Shown here in pieces: positions 50,360-59,376 of a stretch of 64,000 bases of DNA; position 1 is the first letter of the stretch; each line of letters begins with the position of its first letter. The notes under the pieces were generated by a model that saw only the letters and a program-made list of their open reading frames with translations, did not search any database and was not told where the DNA came from. Made by a program: the position numbers and the translations under genes. This stretch comes from JAVKBW01 sp964352715 (GTDB lineage: Bacteria > Pseudomonadota > Alphaproteobacteria > UBA8366 > Aestuariispiraceae), in assembly GCA_964352715.1 (NCBI GenBank), contig CAYGSU010000007.1, forward strand, positions 14,336-78,335. Direction: 5' to 3'.

Positions 50360-53300
50360 CTACGAACACCCGCTTGTCGCGCCACACGTGACGCACTTCA
50401 TGCAGGTGCCGTTCCGAACAAGGGTAAAGTTGCCGCAATCGCCGCAATTGTCTCCCTCGTATCCCTTTGCCCGCGCCTCGCGTATCTGATCGAGCCGACC
50501 GTCAACAGCGACGCGTACGTCGTCATCGACCTCGACCGCGAAAGACGCCTGCGATTCCACTACCTCCTGGGCGGCTTTTGCGCCGCCCGTTCCACTGTTG
50601 GAGTCGCTGTAGACAGTGAAAGAGGACTTCCGGACGAAACCGCGGGACGTTACCCGGCGGATCGCTTCCATAGCCTGTGCCGTTTCGGCCGGCATTTCAC
50701 CTTCCGATACGCCGGTACCCATGCTGTCGGGCAGCATGTCTTCGGGCTGCACATGGGCCAGATCATCGCGCGCCAGATAGCTGATGCCCAGTTCCCTGAA
50801 GATATAGTCGAGAACCGATGTCGCCATCTTGATCGCGTCATTGCCATCGACAATGCCGGACGGTTCGAAGCGCGTGAACGTATAGGCTTCGACGAATTCT
50901 TCCAGCGGCACGCCGTATTGCAGGCCTATCGATACGGCAATGGCAAAATTGTTCATCAACGAACGGAAGGCTGCGCCTTCCTTGTGCATGTCGATGAAGA
51001 TTTCGCCGATCGAACCGTTTTCGTATTCGCCGGTCCGAAGGTAGACCTTGTGCCCGCCGACAATCGCCTTCTGGGTATAGCCCTTGCGGCGATCCGGCAG
51101 CCGTTTGCGTTCGACACCGCGTTCGATGATCCGTTCGATGATCTTCTCGGCGATGGCTGGCGCTGCGGCGGCGGCAGGCCGGTCCATCAGATCTTCCAGC
51201 ATTTCCTCATCGTCTTCGATCAGCGAAGAGGCCAGCGGCTGGCTGAGTTTCGAGCCGTCGCGATACAGCGCATTCGCTTTGAGAGCCAGTCGCCAGGACA
51301 GTTGATATGCCTGCTTGCAATCCTCGACCGACGCCGAATTCGGCATGTTGATGGTTTTGGAAATCGCGCCGGAAATGAACGGTTGGGCCGACGCCATCAT
51401 CCGGATATGGCTTTCGGCGCTAAGATACCTCTTGCCGAGCCTGCCGCATGGATTCGCGCAGTCGAAAATCGGCAGATGTTCAGACTTGAGATGCGGCGCA
51501 CCTTCGAGCGTCATCGCCCCGCAGCAATAGGTATTCGCTGCCTCGATTTCCAATTTCGAGAAACCAAGCGCGCTCAGCATGTCGAAACCGACATCGTCAA
51601 GCTGGTCTTCACTAAAGCCCAGACGGTCAAGGCAAAGCTCGTCACCGAGAGTCCAGCGGTTAAAGGCAAACTTGATGTCGAAAGCCGCCCCAAGCGACGC
51701 TTCCAGTTTGGCGAGATGTTCTTCGTCGAAACCCTTTTCCCGCAGCGTTGCGTGGTTGATGCCCGGCGCCAATTTAAGGCTGCCGTAACCGACCGCGTAC
51801 CGGATCATCTCTTCGACCTGAACAGCGTCATATCCCAGCCGAGACAGGGCTTCCGGGACAGTCCGGTTGATGATCTTGAAGTAGCCGCCACCGGCGAGTT
51901 TCTTGAATTTAACCAGGGCAAAGTCCGGCTCGATACCGGTGGTGTCGCAATCCATGACAAGGCCGATCGTGCCGGTAGGCGCAATCACCGTTGCCTGTGC
52001 ATTTCGGTAGCCGTTCTGTTCGCCAAGCGTGACAGCTAGGTCCCAGGCTGTGGCGGCCGCCGTGATGATGTTCTTCTGGATATTCGCGCTGACATCCAGC
52101 GGCACCGGCTTCGTGGCCAGTTCCTCGTATCCGGTTTCTGCACCGAACGCCGCGTTGCGGTGATTGCGCATCACGCGCAGCATCGCATCCGCGTTTTTTG
52201 CATGACCGGGAAACGGCCCCAGCTCGCCCGCCATTTCCGCACTGGTTGCATAGGCGACGCCAGTCATGACCGCCGTGATCGCACCGCACAGGGCCCGGCC
52301 TTCGCGGCTGTCATAGGACATACCACTTGCCATCAGCAGTCCGCCGATATTGGCGTAGCCGAGGCCAAGCGTGCGGTATTCATAAGACTGTTTCGCGATT
52401 TCCTTCGACGGGAACTGCGCCATCAGCACGGAAATTTCCAGGGTAACAGTCCACAAACGCACCGCATGCTCAAAGGAGTCGACATCGAAACTGCCGTCGG
52501 CATTGCGGAAGGTCATCAGGTTCAGCGAGGCAAGATTGCAGGCCGTGTCATCAAGGAACATGTATTCCGAACACGGGTTGGACGCATTGATCCGACCTGA
52601 ATTCGGGCAGGTGTGCCAATCGTTGATTGTCGTGTCGAACTGGATACCGGGATCGGCGGACGACCAGGCGGCGTAGGCCACCTTGTCCCACAATTCACCG
52701 GCGTCAACCGTGCGGCATACCTTGCCGTCGGTCCGTTGGCGCAAATCCCATGGCTTGCCGCTTTCGACGGCCTTGAGATAGTCGTCCGTCACCCGCACCG
52801 TATTGTTCGCGTTCTGACCGGATACGGTCAGGTAGGCATCGCTGTCCCAGTCGGTATCGTAGGTCGGGAACTTGATCGACGTATAACCCTGTCCGGCAAA
52901 CTGGATCACCCGCTGGATATAGTTTTCGGGGATCAGCGCCCGGCGCGCGTCGATGATCGACTGGCGCAGCGCCTTGTTCACTTTCGGGTCGAGCCGGCCT
53001 GATTCTTCAACGCTCTCATCGTGGCATACCGCCATGATGGCATTCAGATGCCGGGCATGCAGCTTCGAGCCTGCAACCAGCGATGCGACTTTCTGCTCCT
53101 CGACAACCTTCCAGTCGATGAAGTCCTCGATATCCGGATGGTCGACATCAACAACAACCATCTTCGCGGCGCGCCGTGTGGTGCCGCCGGATTTGATCGC
53201 GCCGGCCGCTTTGTCGCCGATTTTCAGGAACGACATCAGGCCGGATGACCGGCCACCACCGGACAGCGGCTCGTTGGAGCCGCGCAGATTCGAAAAGTTG

Positions 53301-53998
53301 GTGCCCGTACCGGACCCGTATTTGAACAGCCGCGCTTCACGTGTCCAAAGGTCCATGATGCCGCCTTCATTCACCAGGTCGTCGCTGACGGACTGAATGA
53401 AGCAGGCATGCGGTTGCGGGTGTTCATAGGCGGATTTCGACTTCACCAGCTTGCCGGTTTTGAAATCCACATAGTGATGGCCCTGCGCCGGACCATCGAT
53501 TCCATAGGCCCAGTGAAGGCCTGTGTTGAACCATTGCGGGCTGTTCGGCGCGGCCATCTGCTGGGCCAGCATGTAGCGCATTTCGTCGTAGTAGCCGCGC
53601 GCATCTTCCTCGGCATCGAAATAGCCGCCCTTCCAGCCCCAATAGGTCCAGGCGCCGGCGAGACGGTCAAACACCTGAGTGGCCGACATTTCCGGTCCAA
53701 ACTTCTTGTCTTCATCGACACCCTTGAGAGCCTCGGTATCGGCAACACGGCGCGACAGCCATTCAGGCACATCGGATTCGCGGGCGGGTTTGGTCTTCAG
53801 CGGCACGCCGGCCTTGCGGAAGTACTTCTGGGCCAGAACATCGACAGCGACCTGGCTCCACGACGCCGGGACATCGATATCCTTCAACTGAAAAATCACG
53901 GCGCCGTCAGGATTGCGGATTTCGCTGTTAGCACATCTGAATTCAATGCGCTCGTATGGTGACTCTCCGGCTTTCGTAAATCGACGTACAATCCGCAT
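50360..53998 (-). CDS. nrdJ: Vitamin B12-dependent (class II) ribonucleotide reductase
   Basis: 1212 residues. Reduces ribonucleotides using adenosylcobalamin as radical source, without oxygen. Motifs: NPCSEYMFLDDTACNLASLNL in the first catalytic half near 480 (active-site Cys and substrate residues), the ATVIAPTGTIGLVMDCDTTGIEPD region near 675 in part, and a long C-terminus ending in the zinc-binding GDNCGDCGNFT and CMKCVTCG (C-x2-C pairs) with a GCS tail carrying the redox Cys. The size and Cys-rich end are those of alphaproteobacterial NrdJ. It has its own terminator and a possible NrdR box upstream. No nrdA/nrdB is in view. B12 supply is needed. Confidence 0.97.
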   Translation of the reverse strand: MRIVRRFTKAGESPYERIEFRCANSEIRNPDGAVIFQLKDIDVPASWSQVAVDVLAQKYFRKAGVPLKTKPARESDVPEWLSRRVADTEALKGVDEDKKFGPEMSATQVFDRLAGAWTYWGWKGGYFDAEEDARGYYDEMRYMLAQQMAAPNSPQWFNTGLHWAYGIDGPAQGHHYVDFKTGKLVKSKSAYEHPQPHACFIQSVSDDLVNEGGIMDLWTREARLFKYGSGTGTNFSNLRGSNEPLSGGGRSSGLMSFLKIGDKAAGAIKSGGTTRRAAKMVVVDVDHPDIEDFIDWKVVEEQKVASLVAGSKLHARHLNAIMAVCHDESVEESGRLDPKVNKALRQSIIDARRALIPENYIQRVIQFAGQGYTSIKFPTYDTDWDSDAYLTVSGQNANNTVRVTDDYLKAVESGKPWDLRQRTDGKVCRTVDAGELWDKVAYAAWSSADPGIQFDTTINDWHTCPNSGRINASNPCSEYMFLDDTACNLASLNLMTFRNADGSFDVDSFEHAVRLWTVTLEISVLMAQFPSKEIAKQSYEYRTLGLGYANIGGLLMASGMSYDSREGRALCGAITAVMTGVAYATSAEMAGELGPFPGHAKNADAMLRVMRNHRNAAFGAETGYEELATKPVPLDVSANIQKNIITAAATAWDLAVTLGEQNGYRNAQATVIAPTGTIGLVMDCDTTGIEPDFALVKFKKLAGGGYFKIINRTVPEALSRLGYDAVQVEEMIRYAVGYGSLKLAPGINHATLREKGFDEEHLAKLEASLGAAFDIKFAFNRWTLGDELCLDRLGFSEDQLDDVGFDMLSALGFSKLEIEAANTYCCGAMTLEGAPHLKSEHLPIFDCANPCGRLGKRYLSAESHIRMMASAQPFISGAISKTINMPNSASVEDCKQAYQLSWRLALKANALYRDGSKLSQPLASSLIEDDEEMLEDLMDRPAAAAAPAIAEKIIERIIERGVERKRLPDRRKGYTQKAIVGGHKVYLRTGEYENGSIGEIFIDMHKEGAAFRSLMNNFAIAVSIGLQYGVPLEEFVEAYTFTRFEPSGIVDGNDAIKMATSVLDYIFRELGISYLARDDLAHVQPEDMLPDSMGTGVSEGEMPAETAQAMEAIRRVTSRGFVRKSSFTVYSDSNSGTGGAKAAQEVVESQASFAVEVDDDVRVAVDGRLDQIREARAKGYEGDNCGDCGNFTLVRNGTCMKCVTCGATSGCS

Positions 53999-54466
53999 TC
54001 CTAACGTCCCCTAAATCTCGTTCGCCCTGACTGGCCGCCAGCGCCGTTATTCCAACCTCAACCTGTGCGCCTTATCGATTTCGAGCGGCATTTCTGAAAT
54101 GTTTTCAGATGCTTGCCAGAAATTGACCGGACCGCCGACATGGAGTCTTTAAATGTCGGTCACGACGCTATATCTTGTGAAGACCAGAGAGAAAGCTACA
54201 CGATGTTGCGATTGTTGCCAATAATTTTCTAAGCACATTTTGCGATTTTATCTTTGGCATTACCGGCAAATATTAGTTGACCCAAGTAAATCTCTAATAA
54301 AACCAAGACAAAATAAGTCCCGGCAAGTGAATCCGAATATATCGTGCAAAAGCGATGAGGCGCCATTGCGGCAGACGCGTGAAGCTGGACAGGATTCGGT
54401 GCGAATGCCATAGTCCCGCCACACAGATAACCCAGTGTTTCAGACAGTCGGACAGGTCGAAAAACC
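53999..54466. other. 468-base intergenic region between divergent nrdJ and NDUFA12 genes
   Basis: I see no supportable gene here. An open frame on the minus strand (54229-54540) has poor codon character and overlaps the NDUFA12 start. The region should hold two promoters. It becomes AT-rich around 54170-54320. No B12 riboswitch box pattern was recognised. Confidence 0.6.
54165..54213. promoter_or_regulatory. Possible NrdR box with a weak second site, upstream of nrdJ
   Basis: ACGCTATATCTTGTGA at 54165-54180 agrees with the NrdR consensus as I recall it (ACAC-N-A-N-ATAT-N-G-N-GT) at about 13 of 16 positions. ACACGATGTTGCGATT at 54198 is a weak second match 33 bases on; genuine NrdR boxes usually come in pairs at about three helical turns. 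It lies about 170 bases before the start codon of nrdJ. Confidence 0.35.
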
Positions 54467-54829
54467 ATGGCCAATGCAATAACCAGAGTAATCACGTGGC
54501 TTAACGGCGATCTCGTCGGCAAGGACAGCTTCGGCAACACGTATTACCAGACCAAAAAACAGCCGGAAACGGGACGCCGGCGGCGCTGGATCATTTATGC
54601 CAACGGCAAGGATGAAGCGTCCGACGTGCCGCCGGAATTCAATGCCTGGCTGCACTACACGTCCAGCACGTTTCCCACAGAAGATTCCCGCAAGCGGTAC
54701 AGTTGGGAAAAAGACCATGTGCCCAACATGACCGGCACGGTCGCAGCTTACCGCCCGCCCGGACATACGCTGAAAGGCGGCCATCGGGATGCAGCCACCG
54801 GTGATTACGAATCCTGGTCGCCCGAATAG
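54467..54829 (+). CDS. NADH:ubiquinone oxidoreductase subunit NDUFA12 family
   Basis: 120 residues, the complex I accessory subunit (B17.2) shared by alphaproteobacteria and mitochondria. Recognisable segments: DLVGKDSFGNTYYQTK near 15-30, RRWIIYANGKDEASDVPPEF near 40-59 and WLHYTSSTFP near 61-70, ending with YESWSPE. It stabilises the assembled NADH dehydrogenase arm. Complex I core genes are elsewhere. It heads the plus-strand run with mlaD 39 bases behind, a common alphaproteobacterial order. Confidence 0.93.
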   Translation: MANAITRVITWLNGDLVGKDSFGNTYYQTKKQPETGRRRRWIIYANGKDEASDVPPEFNAWLHYTSSTFPTEDSRKRYSWEKDHVPNMTGTVAAYRPPGHTLKGGHRDAATGDYESWSPE

Positions 54830-54868
54830 TCTGATTTCAACGGGCGCAATGTTGTTTAGAGGTCACGC

Positions 54869-55354
54869 ATGAAAGGTTCCCGCCTTACAGCAGATACCCT
54901 GCATCCTCTTGTTGGCGGCTTCGTCGTCATTCTGATCGCCTTGTATATGGGGTATGGCTACGCTGTAGAGAAAACGGCGAGCGCAGACACATATTCGATC
55001 AGTGCGCGGTATCGCACCGTCGCCGGCGTTGATGTCGGTACCCCGGTAATGATGGCGGGAATACAGATCGGATCGGTAGAGAAACTGCAGATCGACCCTG
55101 AGGATTTCGCAGCGAAACTCACAATGTCTCTCGACAGAAAATATGAAGTTCCGCTCGACAGCGTGGCCATGATCGTCAGCGACGGGCTGGCCGGCGGCAA
55201 GTATATCAAGGTCGCAGCAGGCGGTGAACTGGACATGCTGGAACCCGGCGACGAGTTCGAATACGTTCAGGATGCCGTGGTGATTGAAAAGCTGTTGGCT
55301 AAGATTGTCGAATCCGCCGAAGCGCGGCGAGCCGCCGCAAAACAAGCAAACTGA
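54869..55354 (+). CDS. MlaD-type MCE-domain protein, first copy
   Basis: 161 residues. One N-terminal membrane anchor (about 13-33) is followed by a single MCE domain (about 40-130) with the expected GVDVGTPVMMAGIQIGSVE and later SDGLAGGKYIKVAAGG strands. MlaD forms a hexameric periplasmic ring in the MlaFEDB phospholipid transporter that keeps lipid asymmetry. The C-terminus is a short charged helix. MlaE and MlaF are not in the window. A second, shorter MlaD follows 17 bases later. Confidence 0.87.
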   Translation: MKGSRLTADTLHPLVGGFVVILIALYMGYGYAVEKTASADTYSISARYRTVAGVDVGTPVMMAGIQIGSVEKLQIDPEDFAAKLTMSLDRKYEVPLDSVAMIVSDGLAGGKYIKVAAGGELDMLEPGDEFEYVQDAVVIEKLLAKIVESAEARRAAAKQAN

Positions 55355-55371
55355 GATAGGGCAGACGGACG

Positions 55372-55818
55372 ATGCAACGGAGCGCAATTGAAACTGTCAT
55401 GGGTGCCGTGGTGCTTGTGGTTGCGGGATTTTTCATTGTCCTCGCCTACAACACGACCGATATCAAACCGGTCAACGGCTATGAGTTGCATGCGAAGTTC
55501 AACGCGATCGACGGGCTGAGCATCGGGTCCGATGTCAGAATCGGCGGGGTCAAGGTCGGTTCCGTCGTCGATCAGTATATTGATCAGGAACTGTACCAGG
55601 CCGTTGTATCGTTTTCAGTTCAGGATACGATCAAACTGCCGGCCGACAGCGTCGCGTCGATCAATTCCAGCGGCCTGCTGGGTGAAAAGTATCTCGCCAT
55701 CAGGCCCGGAACCGGGGCAGATGTGCTGGCTGCCGACGGGTTCCTGACCAAAACCAATGATGTCGTCTCACTAGAGGAACTTATCGGACGGGTGATCTTC
55801 CTGGTTAACGAAGAATAG
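55372..55818 (+). CDS. MlaD-type MCE-domain protein, second copy
   Basis: 148 residues. Anchor at about 8-28, MCE domain about 38-130 with GLSIGSDVRIGGVKVGSV and SSGLLGEKYLAIRPGTG. Overall only moderately like its neighbour, so the pair looks like an old duplication or a heteromeric arrangement, not a recent copy. A mixed MCE ring is possible. The methyltransferase starts 12 bases downstream. Confidence 0.87.
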   Translation: MQRSAIETVMGAVVLVVAGFFIVLAYNTTDIKPVNGYELHAKFNAIDGLSIGSDVRIGGVKVGSVVDQYIDQELYQAVVSFSVQDTIKLPADSVASINSSGLLGEKYLAIRPGTGADVLAADGFLTKTNDVVSLEELIGRVIFLVNEE

Positions 55819-55830
55819 GCGGAACGGCAA

Positions 55831-56592
55831 ATGGCGCCATCAACCAGCCAGTCCTGGGATCCGGACCGGTACCAGACAAACGCCTCCTTTGTCGCGAAGC
55901 TGGGAACCCCGCTGATTGAACTGGCCGATATCAAACCCGGCGAACGCGTGCTCGACCTCGGTTGCGGTGACGGTATTCTGACAGAACAGCTTCTTGCGGA
56001 AGGCTGCACCGTGGTTGGCGTTGATGCCAGCCCGGAACAGATCGAGGCGGCGCAGGCGCGCGGCCTGGATGCTCGTGTTGAAAGCGGCGAGGATTTGCCA
56101 TTCAACGAAGAGTTTGACGTCGTGTTCTCCAACGCAGCCCTGCACTGGATGAAGGATCAACCCGCCGCGATCGACGGCATCTGGCGGGCGCTGAAGCCCG
56201 GTGGCCGTGTGGTTGCGGAAATGGGCGGCGGCGACAATGTCGGCCGGATCAAGCGTGCGGTGCAATCGGCGCTGGATCGACGCGGCATCGACAGCGCTGC
56301 GGCAAGCCCGTGGTTTTTCCCGTCGCCGGGTGAAGAATGCACCCTGCTGGAAAAACGCGGGTTTCTTGTTCGCGCGGTAACGCTGTTCGACAGGCCGACG
56401 CCGCTTCCCGGCGACATCGAGGGCTGGTTGTGGACCTTCTGCGAAGCGTTTATTACAGCCGCGCCGGCCAGCGACCATCCGGCAATCATCAACGAGGTTC
56501 GCAAGGAACTTGAACCGACGCTGCGCAACAGTGACGGCAGCTGGTATGCCGATTACGTGCGACTGCGGTTTCAGGCGGAAAAGCCCGAATGA
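55831..56592 (+). CDS. Class I SAM-dependent methyltransferase
   Basis: 253 residues with a Rossmann methyltransferase core: VLDLGCGDGILTEQL near 40-54 (motif I), VVGVDASPEQI near 61 (motif II), FDVVFSNAALHWM near 95 (motif IV) and LKPGGRVVAEMGGG. The ALHWMKD and ending WYADYVRLRF resemble trans-aconitate methyltransferase (Tam) and its relatives, but this is a broad group. Its stop overlaps the next ATG (ATGA), so it is translationally coupled to DUF2155. Substrate unknown. Confidence 0.8.
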   Translation: MAPSTSQSWDPDRYQTNASFVAKLGTPLIELADIKPGERVLDLGCGDGILTEQLLAEGCTVVGVDASPEQIEAAQARGLDARVESGEDLPFNEEFDVVFSNAALHWMKDQPAAIDGIWRALKPGGRVVAEMGGGDNVGRIKRAVQSALDRRGIDSAAASPWFFPSPGEECTLLEKRGFLVRAVTLFDRPTPLPGDIEGWLWTFCEAFITAAPASDHPAIINEVRKELEPTLRNSDGSWYADYVRLRFQAEKPE

Positions 56593-56975
56593 AGATTCTG
56601 TTCGCCGGACTAATGCTGATCCTGTTTGCGGGGACATCTGTTGCAGCAGACCGCATTTCCGGCGACGCCATCGTGCTGCAGGGCCTCGACAAGGTCACCG
56701 CCAGAATTTCTACCCTCAACATCAAGGTTGGCGAAACAGTTGATTTCGGCACACTAAAGATCACCCTGCGCGCCTGCGAAAAAACGCCGCCGGAAGACCC
56801 GCCGGAAGCGACAGCCTTTCTGGATATCATGGAACAGCGGGACGACGAGGACCCGATATCGCTGTTCCACGGCTGGATGTTTGCCTCGACCCCGGCCCTG
56901 TCCGCACTGGAACATCCGGTCTTCGATGTCTGGGTGCTTGACTGCATCATTGATCCGCCAGCCGCCGCAGAGTAG
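56589..56975 (+). CDS. DUF2155 periplasmic protein
   Basis: 128 residues. A signal peptide ends near residue 20 (TSVAAD). The mature part has the DUF2155 pattern: LQGLDKVTARISTLNIKVGE near 30-49, GTLKITLRACEKTPPEDPPE and FHGWMFASTPALSALEHPVFDVWVLDC near 95-120 in part, with two Cys that could form a disulfide. Function unknown; strongly linked to mlaD, accBC and aat in alphaproteobacteria. Confidence 0.88.
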   Translation: MKILFAGLMLILFAGTSVAADRISGDAIVLQGLDKVTARISTLNIKVGETVDFGTLKITLRACEKTPPEDPPEATAFLDIMEQRDDEDPISLFHGWMFASTPALSALEHPVFDVWVLDCIIDPPAAAE

Positions 56976-57073
56976 GAAATCGCCTCAAATCCGCACCGGA
57001 AGGTTCGGAAGCAGGCGGCATTGCAGCGTCATTTCCGACTGCTATAGTCGAACTTGAATTGCAGGAAAACATC

Positions 57074-57520
57074 ATGGCGAAAACGTCAATACTGGTTCTG
57101 AACGGCCCCAACCTGAATCTTCTCGGCACCAGGGAACCCGGTATCTATGGCGCGTTGACGCTGAAGGATATCGACGCTGCGTGCCAAACGGCCGCCGATG
57201 CGTTTTCGGCCAATGCCGATTGCCGCCAGTCGAATATCGAAGGCGAACTTGTCGGCTGGATCCAGGAAGCGCGAAACGGATACGCCGGCATTGTCATCAA
57301 CGCCGGTGCGTACACTCACACCTCCGTTGCCTTGCGCGACGCCATTGCCGGGGTCGGCGTGCCGACAATTGAAGTCCATATATCGAATGTTTACGCCCGC
57401 GAGACATTCAGGCATCACTCCTTCCTGTCTCCCGTTGTGCAGGGAGTCATCGTCGGGTTGGGCGTTGATGGCTACACGGCGGCGATCGACATCTTGCTAC
57501 GACGTGCCGACGCGGGGTAA
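57074..57520 (+). CDS. aroQ: 3-dehydroquinate dehydratase, type II
   Basis: Third shikimate-pathway step. 148 residues from ATG 57074 with AGGAAA upstream; an in-frame start at 57059 adds five residues and is less likely. Motifs: LVLNGPNLNLLGTREPGIYG near 8-27 (catalytic Arg and Tyr lid), INAGAYTHTSVALRDA near 75-90 and VEVHISN-type EVHISNVYARE near 100-110. Dodecameric enzyme family. It precedes accB, a frequent pairing. Confidence 0.96.
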   Translation: MAKTSILVLNGPNLNLLGTREPGIYGALTLKDIDAACQTAADAFSANADCRQSNIEGELVGWIQEARNGYAGIVINAGAYTHTSVALRDAIAGVGVPTIEVHISNVYARETFRHHSFLSPVVQGVIVGLGVDGYTAAIDILLRRADAG

Positions 57521-57553
57521 GCAGGAAGGGTAAATTCAGAAAGAAGGGACGAC

Positions 57554-57997
57554 ATGCCAAAGCTTTCGCTCGACATAGACCTGGTAGGGCAGTTGGCCGA
57601 CCTTATGACCGACAAGGGATTGACCGAAGTCGAATACGAACAGGGCGACACATCTCTTCGGGTATCCAGGGCAGCCCCGGCGGCCGCGCCGGTTCATTAC
57701 GCCCCGGCCCCCGCTGCGGCGCCTGCCGCTTCGGCTCCGGGCGACGATCAGACGGCGGATCACCCGGGCACCGTACCGTCACCGATGGTCGGCACCGTCT
57801 ATCTCAGCCCCCAGCCAGGCACCCCCGCCTTCGTGAAACCGGGCGACCGCGTGGAAGAAGGGCAAACTTTGCTGATTATCGAGGCAATGAAAGTGATGAA
57901 CCCGATTCCCGCACCGCGCAGCGGGAAGGTATCGTCCATTCTGGTGGAAGACAGCCAGCCTGTAGAGTTCGGCCAGCCGCTGGTCGTTATAGAATAA
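57554..57997 (+). CDS. accB: Biotin carboxyl carrier protein of acetyl-CoA carboxylase
   Basis: 147 residues. A Pro/Ala-rich linker (about 45-70) joins the N-terminal part to the biotinyl domain, where Lys112 or so sits in the EAMKVMNPI motif and is biotinylated. It carries CO2 from AccC to the transferase for malonyl-CoA synthesis. accC begins directly after its TAA stop with no gap. Confidence 0.96.
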   Translation: MPKLSLDIDLVGQLADLMTDKGLTEVEYEQGDTSLRVSRAAPAAAPVHYAPAPAAAPAASAPGDDQTADHPGTVPSPMVGTVYLSPQPGTPAFVKPGDRVEEGQTLLIIEAMKVMNPIPAPRSGKVSSILVEDSQPVEFGQPLVVIE

Positions 57998-59356
57998 ATG
58001 TTCGACAAGATCCTTATCGCAAATCGGGGTGAAATAGCGCTCAGGGTCCATCGGGCCTGCAAGGAGATGGGAATCCAGACGGTTGCCGTCCATTCCACCG
58101 CCGATGCCGATGCGATGCATGTACGACTGGCTGACGAATCGGTCTGTATCGGTCCGCCGCCGCCGAAAGACAGTTACCTGAATATTCCGGCCATTCTGTC
58201 GGCTGCGAATCTGACAGGGGCGGATGCCATCCATCCCGGCGTCGGGTTTCTGTCGGAAAATGCCCGTTTTGCCGAAATGGTGGAAGAACACGGCCATGTG
58301 TTCATCGGCCCGTCGCCGGAACATATCCGCGTCATGGGCGACAAGATCGAAGCCAAGGAAACGGCCAGAAAACTCGGCCTGCCCTGCGTGCCGGGCTCAG
58401 ATGGAGAAGTCAGCGATCTCGACGAGGCGGTCAAGATTGCCATAGACATCGGTTACCCGGTTATCGTCAAGGCGACTGCCGGCGGTGGCGGCCGCGGCAT
58501 GAAGGTCGCAACCGACGACACCAGCCTGCGGCAAGCCGTCGTTTCCTGCCAGCGCGAAGCGGAAGCAGCGTTCGGAAACGGCGCTGTCTATCTGGAAAAG
58601 TATCTCGGCGCGCCACGCCATATCGAAGTCCAGATTCTGGCGGACGGTTTGGGCGGATGCATCCATCTTGGCGAACGAGATTGTTCACTACAGCGCCGGC
58701 ATCAAAAGGTTCTTGAAGAAGCCCCGTCGCCCGCGCTGAATGCCGACCGTCGGCATTTCATCGGCGATCTGGTTTCGCGTTCCATGAGCGCCATGAAGTA
58801 TCGCAGCGCCGGGACAATCGAGTTTCTGTACGAGGACGGTGAATTCTATTTCATCGAAATGAATACAAGGCTTCAGGTCGAACACCCGATCAGCGAAATG
58901 ATCAGCGGCATCGACCTTGTGCGCGAACAGATCCGCATCGCCAGCGGCGCAGCGATCGGCATGAAGCAATCCGATATTGAACTGACCGGCCACGCCATCG
59001 AATGCCGGATCAACGCCGAAGACCCGGTTACCTTCGCACCCGCCCCCGGCCGCATCACCGACTATCACGCGCCGGGCGGTCTCGGTGTCCGGGTCGATTC
59101 GCCGATCTATTCCGGTTATGTGGTGCCACCTTACTACGACAGCCTGGTTTCCAAGCTGGTCGTGTACGGCAAGACACGCAACGAATGCATGATGCGGCTG
59201 CGACGCGCGCTTGATGAATATGCCATCGGCGGCATCAAGACCACTATTCCGCTGCATCAGAAGCTTGTATCGGCGCCGGAGTTCATAAACGGCGACTACG
59301 ACATCCACTGGCTTGAAAAATGGATGAAAGAAGCCGCCGATAAATCTTCAGGATAA
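57998..59356 (+). CDS. accC: Biotin carboxylase subunit of acetyl-CoA carboxylase
   Basis: 452 residues, the normal length. Carboxylates biotin on AccB using ATP and bicarbonate. Landmarks: LIANRGEIALRVHRACKE near 6-23, the ATP-grasp glycine loop KATAGGGGRGMKVA near 159-172, and FIEMNTRLQVEHPISE near 285-300 with the metal and bicarbonate residues. accB stop and accC start abut, implying coupled translation and near-equal synthesis. Confidence 0.97.
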   Translation: MFDKILIANRGEIALRVHRACKEMGIQTVAVHSTADADAMHVRLADESVCIGPPPPKDSYLNIPAILSAANLTGADAIHPGVGFLSENARFAEMVEEHGHVFIGPSPEHIRVMGDKIEAKETARKLGLPCVPGSDGEVSDLDEAVKIAIDIGYPVIVKATAGGGGRGMKVATDDTSLRQAVVSCQREAEAAFGNGAVYLEKYLGAPRHIEVQILADGLGGCIHLGERDCSLQRRHQKVLEEAPSPALNADRRHFIGDLVSRSMSAMKYRSAGTIEFLYEDGEFYFIEMNTRLQVEHPISEMISGIDLVREQIRIASGAAIGMKQSDIELTGHAIECRINAEDPVTFAPAPGRITDYHAPGGLGVRVDSPIYSGYVVPPYYDSLVSKLVVYGKTRNECMMRLRRALDEYAIGGIKTTIPLHQKLVSAPEFINGDYDIHWLEKWMKEAADKSSG

Positions 59357-59376
59357 GGGAAACATCACAAGCCACT

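Noticed and set aside
50753..52039. A plus-strand open frame of 428 codons inside nrdJ
   Set aside because: Lies wholly antisense to a well-conserved gene and has no recognisable motif.
53999..54466. A cobalamin riboswitch before the B12-dependent reductase
   Set aside because: No B12-box-like sequence or matching fold could be recognised; an NrdR site explains the region better.
54229..54540. A 103-codon minus-strand frame upstream of nrdJ
   Set aside because: Overlaps the start of the NDUFA12 gene, has no Shine-Dalgarno or motif, and looks like chance.
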